Positions 47,211-56,152 of a stretch of DNA of 64,000 bases are shown here, in pieces (position 1 is the stretch's first letter; each line of letters starts with the position of its first letter). The stretch covers positions 2,604,001 to 2,668,000 of the forward strand of contig NZ_JACXSS010000001.1 in NCBI RefSeq assembly GCF_014850955.1, read 5' to 3'. The DNA comes from Methylomonas albis. GTDB lineage: Bacteria; Pseudomonadota; Gammaproteobacteria; Methylococcales; Methylomonadaceae. Made by a program: the position numbers and the translations under genes. The notes under the pieces were generated by a model. That model was not told where the DNA came from, ran no database searches, and saw only the letters and a list, made by a program, of their open reading frames with translations.

Positions 47211-47692
47211 TGCTTTACCAAAGAATAGAGAATGCGTTAGAAATATGTGCCGCACATATTTCCAACCTTGACCCTACAAACGTTAAAGACAAAGAAATAG
47301 AGTCGTTTTTAGTGTCCGGTTTAATCGTATTAATTGTATCTGAATATGAGGATCATTTAGAGTCTATATTTTTTAAAAGGGCTGATAAGTGCGGTGACAC
47401 TCATGCTGCAAACTACATAAAGAAAACTTTGTCACAGAAATTCAGAAGCCCAGATTTATCAAAAATAAACGAAACTTTAAATAGGTTTGACGGAAGTTAC
47501 AAATCATCTTTTATGGATAACATTGAAAACTCTCCAGAACATGCTGCATGGGATTCATTGTTGAAAGCTAGGCATGCAGTGGTACATAAGAAGGGCAGTC
47601 TTAATCTTACCTTTCGTGAGCTTAAGGAGAAATACCCATTAACAAAACAGATTATTGCGAATGTTGAGTCGGTTCTGGAAGTCACTAGTTAA
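47210..47692 (+). CDS. HEPN domain protein (RiboL-PSP/MAE_28990-like) paired with DUF262
   Basis: A 160-residue helical protein with an N-terminal helix pair (SGLIVLIVSEYEDHLESIFF) and a C-terminal HEPN RNase motif R-x4-H in KARHAVVHKKG. HEPN proteins of this kind are RNases in toxin and anti-phage systems. The start overlaps the DUF262 stop by one base, so the two are a translationally coupled pair. The AT-rich composition continues across both genes. Confidence 0.8.
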   Translation: MLYQRIENALEICAAHISNLDPTNVKDKEIESFLVSGLIVLIVSEYEDHLESIFFKRADKCGDTHAANYIKKTLSQKFRSPDLSKINETLNRFDGSYKSSFMDNIENSPEHAAWDSLLKARHAVVHKKGSLNLTFRELKEKYPLTKQIIANVESVLEVTS

Positions 47693-47891
47693 CAAACAAT
47701 TCTCGCTCGCTCCTAATTTAACGCTGGGAGTGCGCTATGAAGGCCCATATAACTGAACAAAGTGAAGCACATCAATCGCGACCGATGCGCCTCCTACATC
47801 ACCGCCCCTGCTACAAAAACCTAGGCCAACAGTCATCGCGATACTTCCCGATTTTTTTAAAAGAAACGTTTTTTGCCAACCGAGCCAACCC

Positions 47892-49067
47892 ATGAGCAAA
47901 CACCTCTACCCTCTCCTTCTCGCCCAATTCCTCTCGGCATTTGCCGACAACGCCATATTGTTTACGGTCATCGCGATGGTGATGCAAGACGCGCACCCGG
48001 TCAGTTGGTATGTGCCTGCGCTGCAAAGCGTATTTCTAGTGGCATTCGTGGTCCTGGCACCCTGGGTGGGCGGCTTTGCGGACAGTCATGCCAAATCGCG
48101 GGTATTGATTGTCGCCAATCTAATCAAGGCCTGCGGCGCCGGCTTGTTGCTATTTAAAGTAGAGCCATTGTTGGCTTACTGCATCGTCGGCGTCGGCGCG
48201 GCGCTTTACAGCCCAGCTAAATATGGCATTTTGCCGGAACTGGCCGGACATAACGGCTTGGTTAAAGCCAATAGCTGGATCGAAGGTTCGACGATATTGG
48301 CGATATTGACCGGCATGGTAGTTGGCGCCCAGCTTGCCGACTATTCGACCAGCTGGGCACTAATAGCAACAATCGCGCTATATTTGATCTCGGCGGCCAC
48401 TACCCTGTTCTTACCGGTTGGTTTGCGCAAAGCGCCGCCATCCGGCTCGAAAATCTTACTGTTTTACCGGGAAGTGAAAACTTTTTTGCTCATGCCGCGC
48501 GCCAGGTTCGCGGTGTTGGGCGCCTCTTTATTTTGGGCCGCAGCAGCCTGTGTGCGGGTAATTATCATCGCTTGGGCGCCCTTGGTATTAATGACGCATA
48601 ACGCCAGCGACATTGCCAACCTGACGCTGTTTTTGGCTATAGGCATCATCGCCGGTTCGGTAATGGTGCCGCGCTTGATTCCGCTGGAACATTTGCGCCG
48701 CGCGCGCATCCCGGCGTATTTGATGAGCATATTCATCATCGCCCTGAGTTTTACCGAGGCAGTCTGGCCGGCGCGTTTTGTGTTGTTTTTTATGGGTATG
48801 GCCGGCGGCATATTTATCGTACCGGTCAACGCCGCGCTTCAGGATCTTGGTCAACAAAGTATTGGCAGTGGCGGCGCTGTGGCGATGCAGAACTTTTTCC
48901 AGAACGTAGCTATGTTATTGTCGGTAGGCGGCTATACCCTGGCTGCTGCCGAACAAGTAACGCCAATTTCCGCGCTAATCGGTTTGGGCGTGTTACTACT
49001 GGTGGCTACTTTTCTGGTGGTTTGGCATTTACCTGAAGTGGAGCCAGCGTCTTCCAGCCTTGAATAA
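47892..49067 (+). CDS. lplT: Lysophospholipid transporter LplT (MFS)
   Basis: A 391-residue MFS protein with the LplT pattern: LLAQFLSAFADNAILFTVIA at the start, APWVGGFADSHAKSRVLI, GVGAALYSPAKYGILPEL, KANSWIEGSTILAIL, and FIVPVNAALQDLG. LplT flips lysophosphatidylethanolamine across the inner membrane for re-acylation by Aas. In E. coli lplT and aas are adjacent; here they are co-directional but split by 3 kb of acquired genes. The 3' end overlaps the convergent TetR gene by 62 bases. Confidence 0.9.
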   Translation: MSKHLYPLLLAQFLSAFADNAILFTVIAMVMQDAHPVSWYVPALQSVFLVAFVVLAPWVGGFADSHAKSRVLIVANLIKACGAGLLLFKVEPLLAYCIVGVGAALYSPAKYGILPELAGHNGLVKANSWIEGSTILAILTGMVVGAQLADYSTSWALIATIALYLISAATTLFLPVGLRKAPPSGSKILLFYREVKTFLLMPRARFAVLGASLFWAAAACVRVIIIAWAPLVLMTHNASDIANLTLFLAIGIIAGSVMVPRLIPLEHLRRARIPAYLMSIFIIALSFTEAVWPARFVLFFMGMAGGIFIVPVNAALQDLGQQSIGSGGAVAMQNFFQNVAMLLSVGGYTLAAAEQVTPISALIGLGVLLLVATFLVVWHLPEVEPASSSLE

Positions 49068-49635
49068 AGGTCTGTACCAATAAATCCACGCTGAGTTTGG
49101 ACGCTTCAATATCGCTGACTTGCGGTTTGGCGGTCAGCGACAAAATACAGATTCCATGTACGCCACTCCACAAGGTTCTAGCAGCAAGGCGGCTTTGCTC
49201 GTGCGAACTGCCGGGTGTCAGTTGGATAAACAACACTTCCACAATCGCAAACATCTGTGCGGTTTTTTGCTGATACCACTCGGGCTGAGGTTCCGCGCTC
49301 TGAATATCGAAAATCATCCGCCAGCGATTGAAATGCTGGGCCGCAAAATTCAAATAGGTTTCAGCCAACGTCAGAATATGCTGCTCTACGCTGGCGGGCG
49401 GCACGCAGTCGGTCAATTGCTTTGCCAACTCATCCAGTGTCCGGCCTTTGACGTGGGTAAACAAATCGTCCATATTGGCAAACACCATGTAAATGCTACC
49501 CACGGTATAGCCAATTTCCATGGCGATTTTGCGCACTGTTAATGCGCTAACCCCTTCCTCGATGACAATGGTTTCCGCTGCAACCATTACCATTTCTTTG
49601 ATTTGTTCCTGACTATGTTCGCTTCTTCTTGCCAT
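49006..49635 (-). CDS. TetR family transcriptional regulator
   Basis: A 209-residue regulator when started at the ATG at 49635 (MARRSEHSQEQIKEMVMVAA); an upstream frame adds 12 unlikely residues. The HTH reads VSALTVRKIAMEIGYTVGSIYMVFANMDDLF, and the C-terminal domain looks like the WHG type (WRMIFDIQ, then ARTLWSGVHGICIL). The ligand is unknown. It is divergent from the NUDIX gene and its 3' end lies inside lplT, so transcription of the two can interfere. Confidence 0.88.
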   Translation of the reverse strand: MARRSEHSQEQIKEMVMVAAETIVIEEGVSALTVRKIAMEIGYTVGSIYMVFANMDDLFTHVKGRTLDELAKQLTDCVPPASVEQHILTLAETYLNFAAQHFNRWRMIFDIQSAEPQPEWYQQKTAQMFAIVEVLFIQLTPGSSHEQSRLAARTLWSGVHGICILSLTAKPQVSDIEASKLSVDLLVQTFIQGWKTLAPLQVNAKPPEK

Positions 49636-49703
49636 ATGTTCTCTGCGACATGCACTAAAAACGGCTACCATACACGACCTTGCCCCAGGAATCGATAGTT
49701 TAC

Positions 49704-50231
49704 ATGCACAACGAGCTTCTCGATGTCGTCGATATAGACGATGCCGTTATTGCACAACAACCAAGATCTGAAATTCACGCCAAAGGTCTGCGACATCGGG
49801 CCGTGCATATTCTGGTATTCAACGATCACGACCAGTTATTTCTGCAAAAACGCTCGATGAAAAAAGACCTGAATAAAGGCTTATGGGACAGCTCGGCGGC
49901 CGGCCATGTCGACGCCGGCGAAAGCTACATCAGATGTGCACCGCGTGAGTTACAAGAAGAATTGGGTGTGTCTGTAGACAGCCTAGAGGCCTTATTCAAA
50001 TTAGAACCCAGCCCGGAACTAGGCATGGAATTTATTCAGGTCTACCGCTGCCGGCATAACGGACCGTTTAGCTTGGCGGCTGAGGAAATTGATGAAGGCT
50101 GCTGGTTGAATCGGCCCAGTGTCGATGAGCGCGTCGCTAGTAACGATCCGACGTTGACGCTTACCTTCAAAATTATCTGGCAACGGTTCAGGAAATTCCC
50201 AAACCATATGGATGCGCGGGCCTTATTCTGA
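49704..50231 (+). CDS. NUDIX hydrolase (YfcD-like)
   Basis: A 175-residue hydrolase when started at the ATG at 49704. The Nudix box GHVDAGESYIRCAPRELQEELGV is intact (G-x5-E-x7-REL-x-EE-x-G). The N-terminal LRHRAVHILVFNDHDQLFLQKRS pattern is typical of the YfcD/IPP-isomerase-like branch. The substrate, a nucleoside diphosphate derivative or similar, cannot be read. It ends 46 bases before the tRNA-Asp gene on the other strand. Confidence 0.88.
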   Translation: MHNELLDVVDIDDAVIAQQPRSEIHAKGLRHRAVHILVFNDHDQLFLQKRSMKKDLNKGLWDSSAAGHVDAGESYIRCAPRELQEELGVSVDSLEALFKLEPSPELGMEFIQVYRCRHNGPFSLAAEEIDEGCWLNRPSVDERVASNDPTLTLTFKIIWQRFRKFPNHMDARALF

Positions 50232-50277
50232 AGATAAGTAAAACGCTGAGATGAAAACTGCGGGTAAACCAAAAAAG

Positions 50278-50354
50278 TGGCGGAGCGGACGGGACTCGAA
50301 CCCGCGACCCCCGGCGTGACAGGCCGGTATTCTAACCAACTGAACTACCGCTCC
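50278..50354 (-). tRNA. tRNA-Asp (GTC)
   Basis: A 77-nt tRNA with encoded CCA. The acceptor GGAGCGG pairs with CCGCTCC, the D arm contains TAGTTCAGTTGGTTAGA, the anticodon is GTC in CCTGTCACG, and the T arm is GCGGGTTCGAGTCCCGT. It nearly matches E. coli tRNA-Asp. No attachment-site duplication was seen nearby. Confidence 0.97.
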
Positions 50355-50418
50355 GCAGTAGAGAGCGGCGCATTCTACAGCATATCAACCTCGCGTCAAG
50401 CAAAAGCCTAAATTAAAT

Positions 50419-51078
50419 ATGCCGGCACCACCCTGCCCACTCTGTACCAGTGCCGATACCCGCCATTTTCATAGCGACTCGAAACGCGTATACAGCCGTT
50501 GCCGGCACTGCTTATTGGTGTACGTTGACTGTGCGCAGCACTTACCGCCAAGCCAAGAACAAGCCATTTACGATCTGCATCAAAATGATGTTGACGACCC
50601 CGGCTACATTAAGTTTCTATGCCGATTGGCAAAGCCTTTGCTCGAAAGATTACCGAACAATTCCGAAGGCCTGGATTACGGCTGCGGTCCCGGTCCGGCG
50701 CTGGCGGACCTGTTAAAAGCCCAAGGACACCGCATGAAACTCTATGACCCATTCTATGCGGACTTTCCTGAGCATCTGCAACAAGCATACGACTTTATCG
50801 TCTGCACTGAAGTAGTAGAGCATTTCCGTGCGCCAAAAAGTGAATTCGACACGCTGTTTGATTTATTGAAACCCGGCGGTTGGCTGGGCATTATGACCAA
50901 ATTGGTTGTCGATGCTGAAGCGTTTGCCAAATGGCATTACAAAAACGATCAGACCCACATCAGTTTTTTTTCCCGGCCCACTTTTTACTGGCTGGCGGCG
51001 CGTTACAACTGTCAAATCGAATTCATCGGCAACGACGTGATTATTCTGCAACGCAGTCCAGACCGTTGCAGCGATTAA
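50419..51078 (+). CDS. Class I SAM-dependent methyltransferase with zinc-ribbon N-terminus
   Basis: A 219-residue protein. The N-terminus has a CPLC...CRHC four-cysteine pattern, then a Rossmann methyltransferase with motif I LDYGCGPGPALADLL and EVVEHFRAPKSEFDTLFDLLKPGGWLGI. The family often modifies small molecules or cell-surface sugars; the substrate is not identifiable. Its last 38 bases overlap the end of the convergent DmeF-like gene. Confidence 0.85.
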   Translation: MPAPPCPLCTSADTRHFHSDSKRVYSRCRHCLLVYVDCAQHLPPSQEQAIYDLHQNDVDDPGYIKFLCRLAKPLLERLPNNSEGLDYGCGPGPALADLLKAQGHRMKLYDPFYADFPEHLQQAYDFIVCTEVVEHFRAPKSEFDTLFDLLKPGGWLGIMTKLVVDAEAFAKWHYKNDQTHISFFSRPTFYWLAARYNCQIEFIGNDVIILQRSPDRCSD

Positions 51079-52024
51079 CCTCTACGGTGATATGGTCGAG
51101 CCGCGCGAATTTGGCTAGCAGGGTCTTGTAATAATTAGGTGACTTAGGCTCCTGCGTGACCAACACCACGATTGCCGAATAATGATTGGCGCTGACTGGC
51201 CAAACATGCAGGTCGCTGACCCGGCATTCGCCATCTTCCTCCAACGCGGCTTGCATCGCCTGTGTATAACGCTGATCGAGGCTTTGGTCCAGCAATACCG
51301 GACTGGTTTCTTTGATTAAGCCATATGCCCAAACCAGAATCACCGTAGCGCCGACAAAACCCATCACGGTGTCCAGCCAAACCCATCCATAATATTTACC
51401 GGCAACCAATGCGACAATAGCTAATACCGAGGTTAGCGCATCGGCCATTACATGTATATACGCTGCCCGGAGATTATGATCCTGATGATGGGGATGATGG
51501 TCATGCTCATCGTCATCGTGATGGCCATGCTCATGGTGGTGGTTATGATTGTGCCCATGGTGATGATCGTGATGGTCTCGCAACAACAGCGCACTTAACA
51601 AATTGATCAGCAAACCCACTTGTGCCACCAAAATAGCCTCATCGAAGCGAATGATTTCAGGCATCAGCAAGCGTTCCACCGAATCGGCAGTCATCACCAA
51701 TGCCACCATTGCCAAGGCAATAGAACTGGCAAAACCGCCCAGTATCCCCACCTTGGCCGGGCTAAAAGCAAAAGTTTGGTCATCTTGGTGGATGCGAGTG
51801 TACCGATAAGCGAAGATAGCAATCATAAAAGCCACCACATGCGTGGCCATGTGCCAACCGTCGGCTAACAAAGCCATGGAATGAAACTGCATGCCGGCGA
51901 CAATTTCCACAATCATCGTCGCAAACGTCAGCAACAGCACCCATTTGGTACGCCGCTCGCCTTTGCGATTGATCCGCGCGAAATTATGCGAATGTTGCCA
52001 GTTACTCAATTGATGTTCATGCAT
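51041..52024 (-). CDS. dmeF: CDF family metal exporter, DmeF-like (Co/Ni)
   Basis: A 327-residue cation-diffusion facilitator. The start at 52024 was chosen because AAGGAA precedes it and the DmeF-type head (MHEHQLSNWQHSHNF) then begins the protein. Helices include VLLLTFATMIVEIVAG and MALLADGWHMATH, carrying the metal-binding H-x-x-x-D of the family. A His/Asp-rich loop near residues 150-185 is coded by CAT/CAC-rich DNA at 51481-51580. It exports divalent metal, probably Co2+ or Ni2+, from the cytoplasm by proton exchange. Confidence 0.88.
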   Translation of the reverse strand: MHEHQLSNWQHSHNFARINRKGERRTKWVLLLTFATMIVEIVAGMQFHSMALLADGWHMATHVVAFMIAIFAYRYTRIHQDDQTFAFSPAKVGILGGFASSIALAMVALVMTADSVERLLMPEIIRFDEAILVAQVGLLINLLSALLLRDHHDHHHGHNHNHHHEHGHHDDDEHDHHPHHQDHNLRAAYIHVMADALTSVLAIVALVAGKYYGWVWLDTVMGFVGATVILVWAYGLIKETSPVLLDQSLDQRYTQAMQAALEEDGECRVSDLHVWPVSANHYSAIVVLVTQEPKSPNYYKTLLAKFARLDHITVEVNRCNGLDCVAE

Positions 52025-52176
52025 CTGTAGTTCCTTGTTCTCCACGTTCATCGAAGCACCATTCTAGCGCAGCTTAACTGGAAACACCCTCCGCAAAGCA
52101 AAAGCATCTGTTATTTACGGCGAACCACCGTAAAATACGATTTTGAACTTCTTCGCCATCGACTTTCAACCATCCG

Positions 52177-53520
52177 ATGAGTAATTCCGCGCATATATTC
52201 AGCGTATCCCAGCTCAACCGTGAAGCCAAACGTTTGCTGGCCAGCCACTTCCTCACCGTCCAAGTGCAAGGTGAGATTTCCAATCTCAGCCTGCCTTCTT
52301 CCGGCCATTACTACTTCACGCTAAAAGACGCCCAAGCCCAGATCCGCTGTGCGATGTTCAAGGGCCAACAGCAACGGCTGCTTTTCAAACCGGCCAACGG
52401 TAATTTGGTCGTCGCCACTGCTCAAGTCAGCTTGTACGAACCACGCGGCGACTACCAGTTGGTGGTGGAACAACTGGAAGAAGCCGGCGATGGCGCATTA
52501 CGGCTGGCTTACGAACGCCTAAAGCAAAAACTATTGCTGGAAGGCCTATTCGAGCAAAGCCGTAAGAAACCGATACCGCAACTGCCTAAGCAAATCGGCG
52601 TCATCACCTCGGCCCGCGGCGCAGCCATACACGACATCCTTAGTGTATTGAAAAGACGCTTCCCGGCAATCCCAGTTCTGATCTACCCGGTAGCGGTTCA
52701 AGGTGATAGTGCCAAATTCGAAATTAGCACGGCACTGGAAACTGCAAACAAACAAGACCTAGTGGACGTGATCATACTGGCACGCGGCGGTGGTTCGCTG
52801 GAAGATTTATGGGCCTTTAACGAAGAAATCGTGGCCCGAGCGGTAGCCGCCAGCCGGATTCCGGTCATTTCCGCGATTGGCCATGAAGTGGATTTCAGCA
52901 TCGCCGATTTCGTTGCAGACTTGCGCGCACCAACGCCATCGGCAGCCGCCGAACATGCCGTGCCGGATCAATCCGCGTGGCTGAACCGCGTTACTAATAT
53001 CGAGCGCCGATTGGCTCGGCAGATACAAGGCAAATTACAGCAGCAGCAAGTGCGATTGAACTGGTTGAACAAAGCCTTGCAAACCCAACATCCCGGCGAA
53101 AAACTGCAACGCAATGCCCAGCGCCTCGACGAATGGGAACAACGCTTGAATAGAGCAATACAAGGCAGTCTGCAGCACAATCGACAACAATTAGCGTTAA
53201 ACGAGCGACGCTTACACCTTCACCAGCCGTTGGCTGCGATTCAAGGCTATCGGCAACATCTTGATTATTTCCAACAGCGTTTAAGCCGTTCCATGAACGT
53301 TAAACTAACAACGTTGCAAAGCCGACAACACACGGCTGCACAAACCTTAAACGCAGTCAGTCCTCTGGCAACGCTGGAGCGGGGTTATGCTATTGTGCAA
53401 AAATGTGACAGTTCGCAGCTAATCAAGTCGGTTACACAGCTAACCAAGCATGAGCTAATCGATAGTCGATTAGCGGATGGTCGCATCGTTAGCGAGGTTA
53501 AAGAGGTAATCCCGGATTAA
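52177..53520 (+). CDS. xseA: Exodeoxyribonuclease VII large subunit
   Basis: A 447-residue protein of usual length. The N-terminal OB fold reads VQGEISNLSLPSSGHYYFTLKD and IRCAMFKG; the catalytic domain has GVITSARGAAIHDIL, ARGGGSLEDLWAFNEE and ISAIGHEVDFSIADFVAD; a long coiled coil follows. With XseB it degrades single-stranded DNA to oligonucleotides. The start follows the fold boundary. xseB is not adjacent. Confidence 0.97.
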   Translation: MSNSAHIFSVSQLNREAKRLLASHFLTVQVQGEISNLSLPSSGHYYFTLKDAQAQIRCAMFKGQQQRLLFKPANGNLVVATAQVSLYEPRGDYQLVVEQLEEAGDGALRLAYERLKQKLLLEGLFEQSRKKPIPQLPKQIGVITSARGAAIHDILSVLKRRFPAIPVLIYPVAVQGDSAKFEISTALETANKQDLVDVIILARGGGSLEDLWAFNEEIVARAVAASRIPVISAIGHEVDFSIADFVADLRAPTPSAAAEHAVPDQSAWLNRVTNIERRLARQIQGKLQQQQVRLNWLNKALQTQHPGEKLQRNAQRLDEWEQRLNRAIQGSLQHNRQQLALNERRLHLHQPLAAIQGYRQHLDYFQQRLSRSMNVKLTTLQSRQHTAAQTLNAVSPLATLERGYAIVQKCDSSQLIKSVTQLTKHELIDSRLADGRIVSEVKEVIPD

Positions 53521-53633
53521 ATCTTGTTCTGATTTAATGATTAACTATCGCTCTTCCCTCAAGTTTATCGCCGACATTTGTCAGGCATAAAACATGCTTA
53601 TTTAAGTAGTTTACGAATCGCGCGAGTGTTTAT

Positions 53634-54038
53634 ATGACAATATTTGAAACAACTATTCCTCTGAGTGTTGGCTACGCTCTCATCGATAATGATCACAGCA
53701 TATTTATCGATCTGATAAATCAATTGGATAATGCCAATAACACCGACTTCCCCGGATTATTCACGCAGTTGTATCAACACACCGAAGAACATTTTGAATC
53801 CGAAAATCGGTTAATGGCACAATTTAGATTTCCGGCAGAAAGCGAACATAAAGGCGAACATCAACGGGTTTTAGGAGAATTCAAACAGTTTAAAACTCGT
53901 ATCGACAAAGGGTTAATCCCCTTTGGCCGTGCATTTGTAAAAGAGCGTCTGCCGCAGTGGTTTTTGCTGCACATTACGACAATGGACAGCGCGTTGGCCG
54001 CGCATATCAAAACTCAGCAGGAATTACCCGACGAATGA
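53634..54038 (+). CDS. Bacteriohemerythrin
   Basis: A 134-residue four-helix protein with the di-iron ligand pattern: the first His in LIDNDHSIF, then HTEEHFESENRLM, SEHKGEH, and a last His/Asp set in FLLHITTMDSALAAH. Bacteriohemerythrins bind O2 reversibly and in methanotrophs are thought to supply oxygen to particulate methane monooxygenase. The stop overlaps the start of the AlkB-like gene by 4 bases, so the two are translated together. Confidence 0.85.
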   Translation: MTIFETTIPLSVGYALIDNDHSIFIDLINQLDNANNTDFPGLFTQLYQHTEEHFESENRLMAQFRFPAESEHKGEHQRVLGEFKQFKTRIDKGLIPFGRAFVKERLPQWFLLHITTMDSALAAHIKTQQELPDE

Positions 54039-54607
54039 AACCTGATAAGGACCTTAGAGTAATAAAAGATTTTTACGACTCTGACGAAAGCAGCACTCTC
54101 TATAGGCGCTTACTCCAGGAACAGAATTGGCCAGACAATTGTTATAGCGTTGCCGGTCGGGAGTTCACCTTACCTCGCCTGCAAACCTGGCATGCCGATC
54201 CGGGAATAGTTTATAGCTACAGCAACAATCTGTTAAAAACTAGGCCCTGGACGCCGTTGCTATCGGATATACGGCAAAAAATCGAACACTTCTTAAACTT
54301 TTCGTTTAATTCCGTTTTGGTAAACTTGTACCGAAACGGTGAGGATTATGTAGGTTGGCATGCGGATAACGAAGCGGAGTTGGGAGAAAGGCCCTTCATA
54401 GCGTCATTGACGCTGGGAGCAACCCGGCAATTTGCATTCCGGCATAAAAAAACCGCAGAAAGCGGCGGTATTTTACTCACTAGCGGAACGCTATTGATTA
54501 TGCAGCCCGATTTTCAACATCACTGGCTGCATAGTATTCCTATCGATAAGAAGCTGACTCAAGGACGCATAAACTTAACATTCCGGAAAGTTATCGCTCC
54601 CAATTAG
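54035..54607 (+). CDS. AlkB-like 2-oxoglutarate/Fe(II) dioxygenase
   Basis: A 190-residue protein. Start 54035 overlaps the hemerythrin stop (ATGA); an in-frame extension upstream lies inside the hemerythrin gene. Iron ligands are His and Asp in YVGWHADNEAELG and a second His in HHWLHSIP; the 2-oxoglutarate-binding Arg is in GRINLTFR. AlkB/ALKBH2-3-type enzymes remove alkyl groups from DNA or RNA bases using O2. Coupling to an O2-binding protein is unusual. Confidence 0.9.
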   Translation: MKPDKDLRVIKDFYDSDESSTLYRRLLQEQNWPDNCYSVAGREFTLPRLQTWHADPGIVYSYSNNLLKTRPWTPLLSDIRQKIEHFLNFSFNSVLVNLYRNGEDYVGWHADNEAELGERPFIASLTLGATRQFAFRHKKTAESGGILLTSGTLLIMQPDFQHHWLHSIPIDKKLTQGRINLTFRKVIAPN

Positions 54608-54645
54608 CTTGTTTAACGTCACTTAACTTCTTAGAGCGACAACGA

Positions 54646-54834
54646 TTAATGTTGCTCCAATACTTGAGATTGCTCAGCTTCAAATTTTTTTCTTTTGTCG
54701 CACTTCTCACTGCAGACACAGTTGCCGGTACCACCGCAAGAACCTTTGATTGCATGCCGACCAAAAATCACGCCGACCGCCATTACAGCAATAACGATCA
54801 ACATAAACAAAAACGTTACTAAAAAATAACCCAT
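54646..54834 (-). CDS. nqrM: Na+-NQR maturation factor NqrM
   Basis: A 62-residue protein: one TM helix (YFLVTFLFMLIVIAVMAVGV) and a Cys cluster, GSCGGTGNCVCSEKC, matching the NqrM (DUF539) pattern. NqrM delivers or assembles the intramembrane iron centre between NqrD and NqrE. A strong AGGAG precedes the ATG. It is the last gene of the nqr set but lies behind a terminator after nqrF. Confidence 0.93.
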   Translation of the reverse strand: MGYFLVTFLFMLIVIAVMAVGVIFGRHAIKGSCGGTGNCVCSEKCDKRKKFEAEQSQVLEQH

Positions 54835-54866
54835 TTTTTTCTCCTGTTTTTCTAATCGCTGAAACG

Positions 54867-54894
54867 AAAAAAGGAGCGATCCGAAAACCGCTCC
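54867..54894 (-). terminator. Intrinsic terminator between nqrF and nqrM
   Basis: On the minus strand GGAGCG (54894-54889) pairs with CGCTCC (54878-54873) around a 10-nt loop, followed by six T (54872-54867). It ends the nqrA-F message and should limit nqrM to read-through or its own promoter. Confidence 0.8.
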
Positions 54895-54921
54895 CTGTTA
54901 TTCGTGTCAGATTAATATAAA

Positions 54922-56142
54922 TTAACCGCCGAAATCATCCAACATAATATTTTCAGGGTCAACACCGTTAGCAAGCAACATGTTGATTACTGAAGAGTTC
55001 ATGATTGGTGGTCCGCACATGTAATATTCACAGTCTTCCGGATTCGGATGGTTCTTAATGAACTCTTCGAACAACACGTTATGGATGAAGCCGGTGTAAC
55101 CTTTCCAGTTATCTTCAGGTAACGCATCCGACAATGCCACATGCCATTCGAAATTATCGTTTTCTTTGGCCAGCATATCAAAATCTTCTACATAGAACAT
55201 TTCGCGTTTGCTGCGGGCACCATACCAGAAGGTCATTTTGCGTTTGGACTTCAGTCTACGCAATTGATCGAAGATATGTGAACGCATGGGTGCCATACCA
55301 GCACCGCCACCGATAAAGACCATTTCCGCATCGGTTTCTTTAGCGAAAAATTCGCCGTAAGGACCGGAAACGAATACTTTGTCGCCTGGCTTCAGATTGA
55401 AGATAAACGACGACATAATGCCCGGAGGAATGCCGTCTGCACCGCCTGGAGGCGGAGTGGCGATCCTGACGTTCAGCATAATTTCCTTTTCTTCAGGATA
55501 TGATGCCATTGAGTACGCACGCAGAGTAGGCTCTTTTACATCGGACACATAACGCCACAGATTGAATTTATCCCAGTCAGGCCTGTATTCGTCGGCAACC
55601 TCCATCTCAGCATATTTTGAAATGTGTGGAGGACATTCAATCTGAATATAACCACCCGCACGATAGTTGATAGCTTCGCCTTCGGGCAACGCCAACACCA
55701 ATTCTTTTATGAAAGTGGCTACGTTGTCATTGGACTTAACCGTGCATTCCCATTTTTTTACGCCGAATACGCTGTCTTCAACTTCGATATCCATATTCTG
55801 TTTAATGGACACCTGGCAAGCCAGACGTTCACCGTGCGCAGCTTCACGCTTGGTGATATGCGATTGCTCGGTCGGCAGAATGTCGCCGCCGCCGCTATGC
55901 ACTTTAACTTTACATTGACCGCAAGTGCCACCGCCGCCGCAAGCGGAGGAGACAAACAACTGGTTATCCGCCAGTGCTGTTAACAACTTAGACCCAACCG
56001 GTACACGGATTTTCTTCTCATGATTGATTAGAATTTCCACGTCTCCGGAGGCCACCAATTTACTCTTGGCGCCGATAATTAAAAACACCAGCGCTATCAC
56101 GATGACCGTGAAGAAAATAACACCTAATGCAATTTCCAGCAT
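54922..56142 (-). CDS. nqrF: Na+-NQR subunit F (NADH:FAD reductase)
   Basis: A 406-residue entry subunit: one N-terminal TM helix, a 2Fe-2S ferredoxin domain with [16 protein letters not shown] and a later Cys in LACQV, an FAD domain with RAYSMASYP, and an NADH domain with [15 protein letters not shown] and YMCGPP. It takes electrons from NADH and passes them toward the Na+-pumping core. It is the sixth gene of the operon. Confidence 0.97.
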   Translation of the reverse strand: MLEIALGVIFFTVIVIALVFLIIGAKSKLVASGDVEILINHEKKIRVPVGSKLLTALADNQLFVSSACGGGGTCGQCKVKVHSGGGDILPTEQSHITKREAAHGERLACQVSIKQNMDIEVEDSVFGVKKWECTVKSNDNVATFIKELVLALPEGEAINYRAGGYIQIECPPHISKYAEMEVADEYRPDWDKFNLWRYVSDVKEPTLRAYSMASYPEEKEIMLNVRIATPPPGGADGIPPGIMSSFIFNLKPGDKVFVSGPYGEFFAKETDAEMVFIGGGAGMAPMRSHIFDQLRRLKSKRKMTFWYGARSKREMFYVEDFDMLAKENDNFEWHVALSDALPEDNWKGYTGFIHNVLFEEFIKNHPNPEDCEYYMCGPPIMNSSVINMLLANGVDPENIMLDDFGG

Positions 56143-56152
56143 TACGATACCC

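Noticed and set aside
50278..50354. tRNA-Asp as a possible integration site
   Set aside because: No duplicated tRNA 3' end or integrase was found on either side, and flanking genes look ordinary.
51481..51580. Short tandem CAT/ATG-like repeats resembling a repeat array
   Set aside because: They encode the His/Asp-rich loop of the DmeF-like transporter on the minus strand; no spacer-repeat structure, so not CRISPR.
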